A program made the position numbers and the translations under genes. From G963663495 sp963663495 (GTDB taxonomy: Bacteria > Bacteroidota > Rhodothermia > Rhodothermales > Bin80), in the NCBI GenBank assembly GCA_963663495.1, contig OY760427.1:5766001-5830000 (forward strand): DNA of 64,000 bases, in the 5' to 3' direction. Under the pieces are notes generated by a model. That model was not told the DNA's origin. It saw only the letters and a list, made by a program, of their open reading frames with translations, and did not search any database. Shown in pieces: positions 18,234 to 28,335 of the stretch (position 1 is the first letter of the stretch; each line of letters begins with the position of its first letter).

Positions 18234-19121
18234 CTAGTTGTCCGGTTGGAAGGTTGTAGGATCCGGAATCAGGACTTCCAGCCGCGTCATAGGCAGCCGG
18301 AATGTGACATGCTCCTCTTGCGTTGCTACGGCCAGATCGTCGTCGTATTCCATCAGCCTCAGTATTTCTGTCGAACCGGCCGAAGTAGTGATGGCCAATT
18401 GGTGGGATGCGTCGGCTAGCGAGTCGGGCGGGAGATCATCCAAGAATCCATCGGCACGTAGCGGGTTGAACCGGCGCAGCCACGATTCAACAGCGACCGT
18501 ATCGGCGGGGGAGTCGTCTACCAGCCACGCGCCATCCTGGTGCACGACGTTGTAGCCGCCCTCAGGCCGGTGCACTGTCACCGACTGTACCGCGGCCAGA
18601 GGAAGCTCCGTGATCCGCCGGTCACGCCATTGATCCAAATCAGTATACGCAGTCACGCGCCCGCTCGTGAAATACACCTTCGGGTCATCTCCGACGCGAA
18701 TATACAAGGACGAAAAATCGGGGCCCGGATCGCCAAGGACTAGGCTCTCCATACGACTCGCTGAGGCTATTGTAACCGTAACTGCGTTTCGACCGACACC
18801 GTAAATACCGTACCGTTCCGGGTTTGAGGATGCTACGGACTCCAAAGCAAGACCGGCAACATCGTCTAGGAGGCGTGCTACGGTGGTCGAATCGCCAAGA
18901 AATTCCACGGGATGGCGTACCATCCACACTGGATCCTCCTTAGCTATTACTATGGAATCTGACGATGTAACAATCGTTAACGACTCCGCATCTTCAATCG
19001 GGATGCGCAAGTCCGGGATCCGGATGGTTGACGCGTTTCGACCAAAATCATCCAGAAGGAAATAGGTGCCCGTGAGCACGACAAGTGCCCCCAATAGCCA
19101 AAGTAGTTGTTTCTTCTTCAT
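18234..19121 (-). CDS. DUF4340 domain protein
   Basis: 295 residues, with one N-terminal membrane anchor (LLWLLGALVVLTGTYFLL, about residues 6-23) and an exported domain of the DUF4340 type (IRVGDDPKVYFTSGR, LDQWRDRRITELPLAAVQSV). Such genes are regularly found directly after GldG-like genes in ABC export operons, as here, and presumably work with them at the cell envelope. The exact function is unknown. It lies 127 bp after the GldG-like gene and abuts htpG. Confidence 0.85.
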   Translation of the reverse strand: MKKKQLLWLLGALVVLTGTYFLLDDFGRNASTIRIPDLRIPIEDAESLTIVTSSDSIVIAKEDPVWMVRHPVEFLGDSTTVARLLDDVAGLALESVASSNPERYGIYGVGRNAVTVTIASASRMESLVLGDPGPDFSSLYIRVGDDPKVYFTSGRVTAYTDLDQWRDRRITELPLAAVQSVTVHRPEGGYNVVHQDGAWLVDDSPADTVAVESWLRRFNPLRADGFLDDLPPDSLADASHQLAITTSAGSTEILRLMEYDDDLAVATQEEHVTFRLPMTRLEVLIPDPTTFQPDN

Positions 19122-19248
19122 GACTTGTTGGTGCTACTCCAGTCCAATATGCTGACTATAAGCCTGCTATTGTGCCAAGGTTCGGGAAGAAGCTTTATCA
19201 AGTTCGCCACTCTGGTCCACGTAATTCGGCAACAAAATCGGGCTAGGT

Positions 19249-20820
19249 TTAAGTGTGATAGGTACCGTGGTGTACAGCATCTGCCCTGGTTCGGGCGGGG
19301 CCCCCTTGCAATACGACAATTTGCCGCCCCCGCCGCTTACGCCAGCGCGAAAGGCCGAATAATAGCACAACCAGCAGGGGGCCGACCATGTTGGCATACT
19401 TTATCACGGGGCGAATCCCGTCCGAAACCTCTTGCAGGGCTCGTGGCGCGATACTCTTGGTGCGAATGGCCAAGTATGCCTCGTCTTGTGCCAACCAGTC
19501 CACAATATTGAGACCAAAGGCGATGTTGTCGGGACTGGAGCCCATCACGGTCTCATTGATGAAGTCTCCGTCGCCGACAACAACCAACCGCGCAGGCAGT
19601 CCCGTTTGACCAGGATCAAAGGCGCTTGGGAAAGTGCCGGTATAGGAGGCAGCAAGTACATAGGGACCACCAGCCAACGAGGCAGTAGTATTGGTGGGCG
19701 CCAGCATGAAAAACCCTTGTTGTACACCGCTACGGCTTGATGACCAAACTAGCGGTTGCATGGTAACACCATCCGGGATGGCGAGTGTAGTGTCAATTGA
19801 GCTGACGAAGTAGAATCGCACCGACTGCAACCGATTGACCATTGGGTTTTCAGAATCAAAGTTCTCGGCTACGGGAAGCAGCGGGTATTCGATCTGCTGA
19901 GAAATATTGAAGATGCCTTGTTGGCGCTGCATTGTAACCACAGAGCTTTTTTCGTCCATGATAAGGTTGGGTAGCAGCGATACTCCATAGGTGTCAAGGA
20001 GGGTCTGTAGTCCGATATTCAGTTCTGCGGCTTGGCCCACTTGCAGGTCGGCGCCGACGCGGTTCAGAAGCAGCCCGAGGCGACCACCGCTCATTAGGTA
20101 CTCATCCAGCGCCCGCAGGTCCGCTTCGGGAATGGTGTCCGTGGGAGCGACCACGATTAGTACATCAGGGCGGTCGGCGCCAGCGAGGTCCGCAGCCGAA
20201 TAGGTGGTGACCAGGTAGTTAAGCCCCAACTCCTGGTAGATCGTCCGCATATCTGTTGTCGGGTCGGGCTCGCCATGTCCGGTAAGAAATGCTGCGACAG
20301 GCTTCTCAGGGCGCGTAAGGCGGCGAATGGCACTGGTTAAATCGTATTCCAACCTTGACAGATCCTGAATGACGGGTATGGACTCGCGCTGGTCCGCATA
20401 TTGCAATGCGACTCCCATGTACGCATTCTTGAGCTGTACATTGTCCTTTTCCACGACCTGTACCTGCACGGAAGGGATGCCATTGCGGCTTGCCTCCTGC
20501 TGCAGTTCCTCATTGTCCGAGGGATCCACAAACTTGTATTGGACATTCTGTCCCCCGTATGCTCGATAGTCATCCAGCTTGTCCTTTAGGAAGCGGCGGG
20601 TGGGTGCCAGCTGCGGGGGTAGATCGTCGGCAAAATAGGCCGTAATTGTTACGGGGTCCTCAAGACCTGCTACGAGGTCCTGGGACGCTTGGGAAAGCGA
20701 ATACACCCGGTCGTCCGTCCAGTCGAGCCTCCCGAAAACGTTGAGGCCGATAAGATTCACGACGACGAGTATACCTCCGGCAAGCAGAATGCCCGTTTGT
20801 GAGGTCCAATCTCTTTTCAT
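19249..20820 (-). CDS. GldG-family protein, auxiliary subunit of an ABC export system
   Basis: 523 residues. An N-terminal membrane segment (TGILLAGGILVVVNLIGLNV), the ABC_transp_aux region with VYSLSQASQDLVAGLEDPVT and YFADDLPPQLAPTRRFLKDK, a periplasmic part with AAFLTGHGEPD and GRLGLLLNRVG, and a C-terminal membrane segment near residues 475-495 (GPLLVVLLFGLSRWRKRRGR) give the standard layout. In gliding Bacteroidota GldG works with GldF and GldA; in non-gliders the role is unknown. Here it follows the permease by 13 bp and the ATPase gene, so it belongs to a three-component membrane complex. Confidence 0.9.
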   Translation of the reverse strand: MKRDWTSQTGILLAGGILVVVNLIGLNVFGRLDWTDDRVYSLSQASQDLVAGLEDPVTITAYFADDLPPQLAPTRRFLKDKLDDYRAYGGQNVQYKFVDPSDNEELQQEASRNGIPSVQVQVVEKDNVQLKNAYMGVALQYADQRESIPVIQDLSRLEYDLTSAIRRLTRPEKPVAAFLTGHGEPDPTTDMRTIYQELGLNYLVTTYSAADLAGADRPDVLIVVAPTDTIPEADLRALDEYLMSGGRLGLLLNRVGADLQVGQAAELNIGLQTLLDTYGVSLLPNLIMDEKSSVVTMQRQQGIFNISQQIEYPLLPVAENFDSENPMVNRLQSVRFYFVSSIDTTLAIPDGVTMQPLVWSSSRSGVQQGFFMLAPTNTTASLAGGPYVLAASYTGTFPSAFDPGQTGLPARLVVVGDGDFINETVMGSSPDNIAFGLNIVDWLAQDEAYLAIRTKSIAPRALQEVSDGIRPVIKYANMVGPLLVVLLFGLSRWRKRRGRQIVVLQGGPARTRADAVHHGTYHT

Positions 20821-20833
20821 GATTCCAATCGGT

Positions 20834-21559
20834 TTACTCTGGTCGCTTGCCTAGCGTGTAGATCGTCATCAGGAACGAAAACGCCATAACCGAAACGTAA
20901 TACAGCAAGTCGCGGGTATCTATTACACCCCGAAGAAGGTTCTGGAAGTGATAATCCGCACCCAGGTACTGCATTACGACACCAAGCGATCCAGGAAGAA
21001 AGTCCGTCACCTTATCAAGCAGGTAAAGGGCAAAAATGATGGCGAAACCCAGGATGAAGGCCACAACCTGATTGCGCGTCAGGCTAGATGCCCAGATCCC
21101 GATTGAGGCATAGGTCGTACCAAGAAGGAACAGCCCCACATAGCCTCCGACCGTAGCTCCGAGATCCAGATCTCCGAGGAAGGCGAGCGTAAGGGCATAG
21201 AAGCCTGTCAGTCCGATGGCGATCAGCAGAAAAATGGCCACTGCCAGGAATTTGCCGGCAATCACCTGCCAGTCGCGAATCGGAAATGTCAGCAGCAACT
21301 CCAACGTGCCGGATCGACGCTCCTCGGCGAATGCGGCCATTGTCAGTGCCGGGACAAAGAAAAGAAATATAAACGGAGCTATGTTAAACACGGAACGCAA
21401 TGAAGCGACATTATGCAAAAACAGAGCGTTGCCGAAAAACCAACCCGTAATGGCCAGGAATACGCTCAGTACGACGTATGCGGACGGCCCGTCAAAGTAG
21501 GCTCGCAGCTCCCGTTTGGTTAGGGTCCAAGTTTGTTGCATGGCTCTGTGCTTCGTCAA
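20834..21559 (-). CDS. ABC transporter permease (GldF-like, ABC2 type)
   Basis: 241 residues with about six membrane helices. It begins with a cytoplasmic stretch (TWTLTKRELRAYFDGPSAY), followed by YVVLSVFLAITGWFFGNALF, and contains APFIFLFFVPALTMAAFAEE followed by RRSGTLELLLTFP, the hallmark of the ABC-2/GldF permease group. It sits between the ATPase gene (10 bp away) and the GldG-like gene (13 bp away), so it is the membrane channel of this exporter. The transported substrate is unknown. Confidence 0.9.
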   Translation of the reverse strand: MTKHRAMQQTWTLTKRELRAYFDGPSAYVVLSVFLAITGWFFGNALFLHNVASLRSVFNIAPFIFLFFVPALTMAAFAEERRSGTLELLLTFPIRDWQVIAGKFLAVAIFLLIAIGLTGFYALTLAFLGDLDLGATVGGYVGLFLLGTTYASIGIWASSLTRNQVVAFILGFAIIFALYLLDKVTDFLPGSLGVVMQYLGADYHFQNLLRGVIDTRDLLYYVSVMAFSFLMTIYTLGKRPE

Positions 21560-21569
21560 ATGGCCGTTA

Positions 21570-22496
21570 TCACGCGGTCAACTGGCGGAATACGTCTTCC
21601 AGATTTGCTGTGTCAACCTGCAGGCCTGTAAGCGTCCAGTTCTGATCAACAGCCAGGCTGAACAGGTCTGCACGAATATCGCGGTTACCGGCAGCGGTAA
21701 GCGTCAGCGTGGTTTCTCCGCCCTCTGTGAATGATTGCCCGAGGATCTGTACATCCAAGTGCTGGCTTACCACAGCAGCTGCATCCGCACCGGGTGCCAG
21801 AACCGTGTACCGAATGCGGGCATCGCCAACGAAGCTCGCTTGGAGGTCCCGGGGGCTGCCGTCCGCTACCAGCTTGCCCTGGTGGATGATAAGTACCCGG
21901 TCGCACGACGCCTGCACTTCGGGCAGAATGTGTGTGGAGAGTACGACGGTCTTTTTCTCACCCAGCTCCTTGATCAAGTCGCGGATCTCCACGATCTGAT
22001 TGGGATCCAAACCGGATGTCGGTTCATCAAGGATGAGGATCGGCGGGTCGTGAATCATTGCCTGGGCCAACCCCACCCGCTGGCGGAACCCCTTGGACAG
22101 CGCGTCAATCCGTTTGCCAAGAACGGTTCCGAGTCCGCATGCATGGGTGATCCGTGTTATACGGGATGTGCGTTCTTCAACCGGCACGCGGCGCATAGCG
22201 GCCACGAATGCCAGGTAATCATACGTAACCATGTCGCGGTACAGCGGCGTGCTCTCCGGCAGGTATCCAATGCGCTCGCGTATCGCGAGCGGCTCCTCAG
22301 GCACCACCATCCCGTCAACCAGGACGGTGCCTTCGGTCGCCGGCAAGTACCCGGTGAGCACTCTCATCGTCGTGGACTTACCTGCACCATTCGGACCAAG
22401 GAAGCCGACTACCTCGCCCTGTCGAATGCTGAAGCTAATACCGTCTACCGCGCGCTCGGTGCCGTACGTTTTGGTGAGATCACGTACCTCTATCAT
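21570..22496 (-). CDS. ABC transporter ATP-binding protein (GldA-like)
   Basis: 308 residues from the ATG at 22496 (MIEVRDLTKTYG). The open frame extends to 22559, but the extra 21 residues look like untranslated leader. Walker A GPNGAGKST is at residues 34-42; the signature LSKGFRQRVGLAQAMI and Walker B ILILDEPTSGLDP follow, with the H-loop STHILPEV. The C-terminal 90 residues form the extra domain common in GldA/CcmA-like exporters. It is the first gene of a minus-strand operon running through the permease, the GldG-like gene and DUF4340 to htpG. Confidence 0.93.
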   Translation of the reverse strand: MIEVRDLTKTYGTERAVDGISFSIRQGEVVGFLGPNGAGKSTTMRVLTGYLPATEGTVLVDGMVVPEEPLAIRERIGYLPESTPLYRDMVTYDYLAFVAAMRRVPVEERTSRITRITHACGLGTVLGKRIDALSKGFRQRVGLAQAMIHDPPILILDEPTSGLDPNQIVEIRDLIKELGEKKTVVLSTHILPEVQASCDRVLIIHQGKLVADGSPRDLQASFVGDARIRYTVLAPGADAAAVVSQHLDVQILGQSFTEGGETTLTLTAAGNRDIRADLFSLAVDQNWTLTGLQVDTANLEDVFRQLTA

Positions 22497-22559
22497 TGCA
22501 TATCCATGATTTCGCAAAAACGGGGCGCTACAACGCAGCAAATCGCGGTATGCTCCCAT

Positions 22560-22680
22560 TCATCCCACTTATTAATTTCACCTGTTCAATCATTTCACAA
22601 CATCAACGGTTTAGGGCCCTCAATTCGTGTGTCCGGTACCGTAACTTTGGTTTGATTCGCCGATAGTCAGTTTTCAGATT
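22560..22680. promoter_or_regulatory. divergent intergenic region between the ABC operon and the GH88-like gene
   Basis: 121 bp separate two divergently read genes, so promoters for both should be here or just inside the leader. No motif was clear enough to mark. Confidence 0.3.
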
Positions 22681-24051
22681 GTGATTGACCTCTCCTGCAT
22701 TCCATCCGATGAAACACTGCGCTCCCGGATGGCGAGGCTTTGGCGGGTATCGGGCCAGAAGATTTGCGCCATAGATCGCGGCATGGCGGGTACCGGGGCG
22801 CCGGTGCACACGGTTCAGGGACAATATCGGTCTCGTGGCTGGACTGAGTGGACTGATGGTTTTCGAATCGGGTCGTCACTGTTGCAATTCGATGCGACGG
22901 GCGAGGAGGAATTTCTTGAAGACGGACGGCGGCAGACCCTTGCGCGAATCCCGGCGCATGTCACACACTTCGGGGTGCACGACCACGGGTTCACCGTCGT
23001 AAGCACGTTTGGCAATCTGCTGCGCCTAATGACGGAAGGCAGGATTCCCGACGAGTTGTGGGAGAGATCCTGTTATAACATCGCGCTGCGTTGCAGCGGC
23101 GCTGTCCAAGCCCGGCGCTGGACCCCCGTCCTGAAAGGAGGTGGCTATATCTATTCCTTTAACGGACCGCACTCGCTGTTTGCAGATACGGTGCGGTCTG
23201 TCCGTTCGCTTGTAATTGCGCACATCCTTGGAGGCGGGCTCTCTGAGGATCAAGACCGCCGCGTGTCGCTACTTGAGCGCGCCATCGCGCATGCCCGCAC
23301 GACCGCCCGGTACAACGTGTACTACGGTGAGGGTCGCGATGGCTACGATACGCGGGGGCGTGTGGCTCACGAGTCTCTGTTCAATGTGGGGACAGGGTCT
23401 TATCGTTGCGCAAGCACGCAGCAAGGGTATGCTCCTTTCACCACATGGACACGCGGACTTGCGTGGATTATCTGCGGGTACGCAGAGCTATTGGAATACT
23501 TCTCTGATCTTTCGGAGGAAGAGGCAGTGCCGTTGGGTGGACATCAGGAGCTCGTGGATCTGTGCATCAAGCCCTTGCGAGCGACCTGCGACTACTATTT
23601 GGAGCACACCCCGTCCTGCGGCGTGCCGTATTGGGATACCGGTGCACCGGGGTTGCGGGATCTGGGAGATTACCTGGACCGGCCTGCCGATCCCTGCAAT
23701 GATTGCGAGCCCGTTGACAGTTCTGCCGCAGCTATCGCGGCACAGGGGCTCCTGCGCTTCGGCCTTTACCTCGGTACGGATGGTCCGGGTGCACGCTACC
23801 TGCAGGCCGGCAAGTGTATCGCGGGCACCTTGTTTTCTGCACCTTATCTATGCGAGGATCCCGGTCATCATGGCTTGATTCTGCACAGTATCTATCACTG
23901 GCCCAACCGGTGGGACCATGTTCCTCAGGGAAGGGTCGTGGCGTGTGGGGAAGCCACGATGTGGGGGGATTACCATGCGCGGGAGCTCGCCGTATGCCTC
24001 CAGCGCGTGCTTGACAGAGGAACTCTTCCGATGTTCTTCAATGTGAAGTAG
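22681..24051 (+). CDS. glycoside hydrolase family 88-like (unsaturated glucuronyl hydrolase-like)
   Basis: 456 residues from a GTG start. The (alpha/alpha)6-barrel motifs of GH88/UGL are visible: GWTEWTDGFRIGSSLLQFDA, THFGVHDHGF (region of the first catalytic Asp), NVGTGSYRCASTQQGYAP then TTWTRGLAWIICGYAELLEY, and PYWDTGAPGL with EPVDSSAAAIAAQGLLRF. No signal peptide is obvious. GH88 enzymes remove unsaturated uronic acids left by polysaccharide lyases. Here the gene heads a carbohydrate region with fucose-type genes and a sulfatase, consistent with use of a marine acidic or sulfated polysaccharide. Confidence 0.8.
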   Translation: MIDLSCIPSDETLRSRMARLWRVSGQKICAIDRGMAGTGAPVHTVQGQYRSRGWTEWTDGFRIGSSLLQFDATGEEEFLEDGRRQTLARIPAHVTHFGVHDHGFTVVSTFGNLLRLMTEGRIPDELWERSCYNIALRCSGAVQARRWTPVLKGGGYIYSFNGPHSLFADTVRSVRSLVIAHILGGGLSEDQDRRVSLLERAIAHARTTARYNVYYGEGRDGYDTRGRVAHESLFNVGTGSYRCASTQQGYAPFTTWTRGLAWIICGYAELLEYFSDLSEEEAVPLGGHQELVDLCIKPLRATCDYYLEHTPSCGVPYWDTGAPGLRDLGDYLDRPADPCNDCEPVDSSAAAIAAQGLLRFGLYLGTDGPGARYLQAGKCIAGTLFSAPYLCEDPGHHGLILHSIYHWPNRWDHVPQGRVVACGEATMWGDYHARELAVCLQRVLDRGTLPMFFNVK

Positions 24052-24132
24052 CCCTTGCGATGCATCAACCGTATGAGATCAGGAGCGCACGCATCGCGGC
24101 CCCACGCGGTGCTTTCCCTGCCGAGGTAAAGC

Positions 24133-25206
24133 ATGTATAATTGTAGCGTACGGTACATATGGTACGTTGCGGCGGCACTATTGTGCATGCATGCTGCATG
24201 CACTCCGGTCCTGCGGTTGGATCCCGGAGCCCAGCGCGTTGCGTCCGGTTCCACCGAGCTCATAGTCGGCATTAGCGCGGTTGATGCCTCCACAGTGTGG
24301 ATCAGCGGTACCGGTGGTATGTACGGCCGAACATTGGACGGTGGCGAGACGTGGGAGTCTGGAGTAGTGCCAGGCGCAGATTCATTACAGTTTCGGGACA
24401 TCCACGCTGTTGACGCGCAAACGGCGTACCTGCTCAGCATAGGCTTCGGCTCGCAGTCAAGAATCTACAAGACTGCCGATGGCGGGCGGAGCTGGGTTCT
24501 GCAGTTTACGAACCAGGAGCCTGAGGGCTTCTTTGATTGCATGGGCTTTTGGGATGCAGAGCGGGGGCTGGCCTTCAGTGATTCTTTTGATGGCGCTTTC
24601 TATATCGTCACCACAAACGACGGAGGATCCTCTTGGACAAGGATACCGACCAGCAATTTCCCGGCAGCATCTTCCGGGGAAGGAAGCTTTGCGGCCAGCG
24701 GCCACTGTGTGCATGTATTCGGTGACAGCACTGCGTGGATTGGGACCGGTGCCGGCGAAAACGCAAACGCTCGCGTGCTGATCACAACGGATGGAGGTTC
24801 GCACTGGACCGATGCTGCGACCCCGATCGCGGCAGGGGGGTCTAAAGGAATTGCCTCGGTAACCTTTCACGACAGGCTGCTTGGGGCTGCACTCGGGGGC
24901 GATGTTGCCGATATGGAAAGTACTGCCCCAAACGTAGCGCTAACGTATGATGGCGGCTTAACATGGTCAGTGATAGGGCGTCCATATTTCTCTGGACCCG
25001 TATACGGTGCGACCTACGTCTCCCGCGCACCTGTTCCTACGCTCGTCGCTGCGGGCCCCAATGGCATCGCATTCACTGCGGACCAGGGCACTTCCTGGAC
25101 CATGTTGTCTGACTTGAATCACTGGAGTGTTGCGTTTGCGGATGCGACGCACGGTTGGGCGGTGGGTCCAGACGGGCGTATTACCAAGCTGCAACTATAT
25201 GAATGA
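24133..25206 (+). CDS. Ycf48/BNR-type beta-propeller lipoprotein
   Basis: 357 residues. The N-terminus is a lipoprotein signal (YVAAALLCMHAAC). Repeated propeller turns follow: TLDGGETWESG, KTADGGRSWVLQF, TNDGGSSWTRIP, TTDGGSHWTDA, TYDGGLTWSVIG and TADQGTSWTML, ending with GWAVGPDGRI. This is the pattern of photosystem-assembly-factor-like (YCF48) or BNR repeat proteins, which in heterotrophs are secreted or outer-membrane proteins of unknown role. Its stop lies three bases before the C-copy TnpB target duplication ends, so the insertion just spared it. Confidence 0.8.
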   Translation: MYNCSVRYIWYVAAALLCMHAACTPVLRLDPGAQRVASGSTELIVGISAVDASTVWISGTGGMYGRTLDGGETWESGVVPGADSLQFRDIHAVDAQTAYLLSIGFGSQSRIYKTADGGRSWVLQFTNQEPEGFFDCMGFWDAERGLAFSDSFDGAFYIVTTNDGGSSWTRIPTSNFPAASSGEGSFAASGHCVHVFGDSTAWIGTGAGENANARVLITTDGGSHWTDAATPIAAGGSKGIASVTFHDRLLGAALGGDVADMESTAPNVALTYDGGLTWSVIGRPYFSGPVYGATYVSRAPVPTLVAAGPNGIAFTADQGTSWTMLSDLNHWSVAFADATHGWAVGPDGRITKLQLYE

Positions 25207-25210
25207 TTTT

Positions 25211-26665
25211 GGGAATTACATTACGTGAGTGACCAACGGTACACAGTGAGGCACTAGTATTCACGGGTCATAGGGGTCGGTAACCCGAACGCCCCTCGCC
25301 GTGCAGCAGTCCCAATCCCGGAGGCCAGTATGTTTGGAGCCGCCATTCAGGTCTGCATGATCCGCATGTCCACAGGACATACACTTGAATTTGCTCTGCG
25401 TCTTACGGTTACTCGCTTCTGTGTGCCCACACACAGAACACCGCTGACTGGTATAGGCAGCGGTAACCTTTATCACCTTGCGGCACTTATAGCCCAGCAT
25501 CTGTTCCAGCTGGCCCCAACCTGTTCGCAGTATCCCACGGTTGAGGCCAGACTTCTGTCTGACGTTTGTGCCAAAGCTCTCCATCGTCCCCTTAGCTGAA
25601 CGTGTCATCGCTTTGATCTTCAGGTCCTCCAGTATCACCGTTGAGGAGCAATTGGCAATACTGCGACTTACCTGATGGTTCGCATTCTTGAGGATGTTAG
25701 CACGCTTGCGCTGTATGCGGGCGATTCTATAGCTTTCGCCTGTTACGACGGTTGGAGCCTTTCTTCTGTCTCGCCAGTCTTCGCTGATGCCGCTTCAACT
25801 TGGCATCAAGACGCTTCGAATCCGGTTGCCTGATAATGCTTGTATCGCCCTCTGTGGAGACCATAGCGATCTGCACGCAATTACAGTCAATGCCTACAGC
25901 ACCGCCGGTATCTTCTATTACAGGTGCCTCCATCCTGTAGCAGATGACAGCATACCCTTTGCCGGCGTTCTTCTTTACAGTGGCTTTGACGGGTATACCA
26001 TCAGGGTACGGGTTGCCCCCGCCTGCGGAGCGCCGTATATCCCACTTTCGGGATATACAGCTTGCCATCCCGAACCCTTACGTCATCCGGGATCGTGAAC
26101 GAAGGCGTACTACGCACGTCTGGAATGGAATCTCGGTCTTCTCTTACCCTCTTTGAAGAATGCCTTCCATGCATCCGCCTGATATTTCAAAGTGTATCTA
26201 ACGACACCAAAGGCGTATTCAGGTAGCCCCTCGACCGTGCGGCGCAGCGCCGTGAACCGCTTCCCCAGCGAGAAGAAGCTTACCGAGGGCGGCTTCTCTC
26301 CAGCCTCGTTCGCTTTCCTGTACGCCTCGCTCTGCTCTGCGAGGATGGCATTCCACACAAACCTACACGCACCCGCTAATCCAGCAAGTTGCTTGGCGTT
26401 CCTCCGACTTCCGGGCAACAGCCTGTATGTGATATTGCGGTATGCACTAACCGTTTCGGGCATGGCACTGTGATATATAAGTTCCTAATATATGGCAATT
26501 ATATAGCATGAATACCCACGTGTTGAGTTATTTGAAATAATTGCAGTTTGTTCGTGAAAAGCGGGAACCGAATATGAAAAACTGGCGAAAGCCATCCTGT
26601 CCGCACCACCAAAGGACAAAAAGTAACTCCTGCGAAAACGCGTGGCACTCAGCCATATAACTCCC
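25211..26665 (-). mobile_element. TnpB element copy C
   Basis: The right end (GGGAATTACATTACGTGAG) begins at 25211 and the left end (...CCATATAACTCCC) finishes at 26665. The perfect 8-bp duplication ATGATTTT lies at 25203-25210 and 26666-26673. Size is 1455 bp. The internally deleted IS1595 left end is at about 26490-26665. Confidence 0.9.
25261..26463 (-). pseudogene. tnpB: tnpB copy C, multiply frameshifted
   Basis: The start is intact (ATG 26463), and pieces of the gene are open at 26463-26110, 26068-25727 and 25638-25261 in different frames. Small indels lie near 26115, 25730 and 25305, including loss of six bases in the terminal ACTAGTATTCACGG stretch. The zinc ribbon is present (CSVCGH, CMSCGH) but the final D-L-N-A-A-A motif is shifted out of frame. 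It cannot encode an active nuclease. Confidence 0.85.
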
Positions 26666-26822
26666 ATGATTTTCAGTGGTAGGTCGGCAAAGAATCCTCC
26701 TGCTCGGTCAGGATACTTTTTCCAGTATCTTTAACCACTAACGCGGTGGGTAGGGCGTGGTGCATACGGAAAATGATTTACATGTTTGCGTCTATGGATT
26801 CGGAAGCACCTATGGGTTCAGT

Positions 26823-28205
26823 ATGAAGTTTCGTTCGGGTACCAACGCCGGTACTGAGGTCGAAGGCGCAGCGGGTTGCGCGGAGGGCATCGGGCGCGGC
26901 CCTACACGCAGTTATTACGGCAGCCATTGCGGGACCGGAGTTAAACAGTCTCGTCGCAGGCAATGGAATGTTGGCACTGGCCTGCTCTTGTTGATGGTCG
27001 CAATCGCAGCCTGCAACCAGTCGGACCAAGACACATCACAGTATATGACAGATCCACCAACCACATTCGGGGAGGATGTGGACTTCTTGTCGCGCCACAC
27101 CCTTCTTACGGTCCTGCGAGATTCCTCGGGGCAGGCTCAGGTAGCGGTGAGTGCAGGGATGCAGGGTCGGGTGCTCACGAGTACAGCAGCAGGTCGTGCC
27201 GGACTCAGCTTCGGGTGGATAAACCGCCCCGTGATAGCGGCTCGCGAGCGGCAGCAGCATATCAACGTGTTTGGGGGTGAGGATCGGTTCTGGCTTGGTC
27301 CTGAAGGGGGGCAGTATTCGATTTATTTTGCCGGCGGTGACCCACTCGACTTGGAGCACTGGTATGTGCCGGCCGCCATAGACTGGGAACCCTTTGAAGT
27401 GACAGAGCAGGGGCGGAATCAAGTCTCCTTTGCAAAGGAAATGGAATTGACGAATTATTCCGGCACTAAGTTCAGCATCCGAGTTAACCGTGCAGTCCGA
27501 CTGATTGATCGGGAAGAGGCCCTCATGGATCTGGGGTTTTCATCCGATGTGGACCTGACGATGGTGGCGTTTGAGAGCCTCAATACCGTGACCAACGCGG
27601 GCGACGAGGCGTGGGTAAGAGATAGGGGTTTGCTGTCCGTATGGATCCTGGGCATGTTCAACCCGTCACCCGCAACGACGGTGGTCATCCCTTTCGTGAG
27701 CGGCAGCGAGGAAGAATTGGGCCCTGTGGTTAACGATGCATACTTCGGGTCCGTGCCACAGGATAGGCTGCGTATTGAAGAGGATGTGTTATTCTTTCGT
27801 GGGGACGGGCGGTATCGCAGCAAGCTTGGACTGTCACCCCGTCGAAGCCTTCCTGTCTTTGGCAGTTACGACGCAGCACGCGGCGTGTTAACCCTTGTGC
27901 AATATACCGTGCCATCGGGGTCGGCAGACTATGTAAACTCAATGTGGGAAATACAGGACCAACCGTACGAGGGAGATATGATCAACACGTACAATGATGG
28001 TTCACCGGCGCCTGGTGTTGCTCCGCTCGGTCCGTTCTACGAACTGGAAACATCGTCTCCCGCGTTGGCCCTAGCGCAGGACAGCGCTTACACGCATGTG
28101 CACCGAACCATCCATCTCCAGGGCTCACGAGGCGCGCTGAGTCTCGTCGCGCAGGCGACGCTGGGCCGGACGCTGGATGAGATTCAGGCGGCCTTTGACG
28201 AGTAG
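26823..28205 (+). CDS. DUF6786-like lipoprotein
   Basis: 460 residues from ATG 26823; an earlier GTG at 26757 is also open. A lipoprotein signal lies unusually far in (LLLLMVAIAACNQSD, Cys about residue 61), so the true start may be a rarer codon nearer 26950. The body has INVFGGEDRFWLGPEGGQYS with IYFAGGDPLDLEHWYVP, which I associate with the DUF6786 family of Bacteroidota; its role is unknown but it is often beside carbohydrate genes. It is followed by the fucose-isomerase-like gene. Confidence 0.65.
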   Translation: MKFRSGTNAGTEVEGAAGCAEGIGRGPTRSYYGSHCGTGVKQSRRRQWNVGTGLLLLMVAIAACNQSDQDTSQYMTDPPTTFGEDVDFLSRHTLLTVLRDSSGQAQVAVSAGMQGRVLTSTAAGRAGLSFGWINRPVIAARERQQHINVFGGEDRFWLGPEGGQYSIYFAGGDPLDLEHWYVPAAIDWEPFEVTEQGRNQVSFAKEMELTNYSGTKFSIRVNRAVRLIDREEALMDLGFSSDVDLTMVAFESLNTVTNAGDEAWVRDRGLLSVWILGMFNPSPATTVVIPFVSGSEEELGPVVNDAYFGSVPQDRLRIEEDVLFFRGDGRYRSKLGLSPRRSLPVFGSYDAARGVLTLVQYTVPSGSADYVNSMWEIQDQPYEGDMINTYNDGSPAPGVAPLGPFYELETSSPALALAQDSAYTHVHRTIHLQGSRGALSLVAQATLGRTLDEIQAAFDE

Positions 28206-28335
28206 ATGGCGCGCAATAATACTGATCCGGGTCGGTGCGTAGCCTTGCGAATTGGTACATTGGATGGTATACGGCATGGCGCGCAGCATTTTGCAGGGAC
28301 ACGGAACCCTCACCCCCTCTAGACGCACAAGAAGC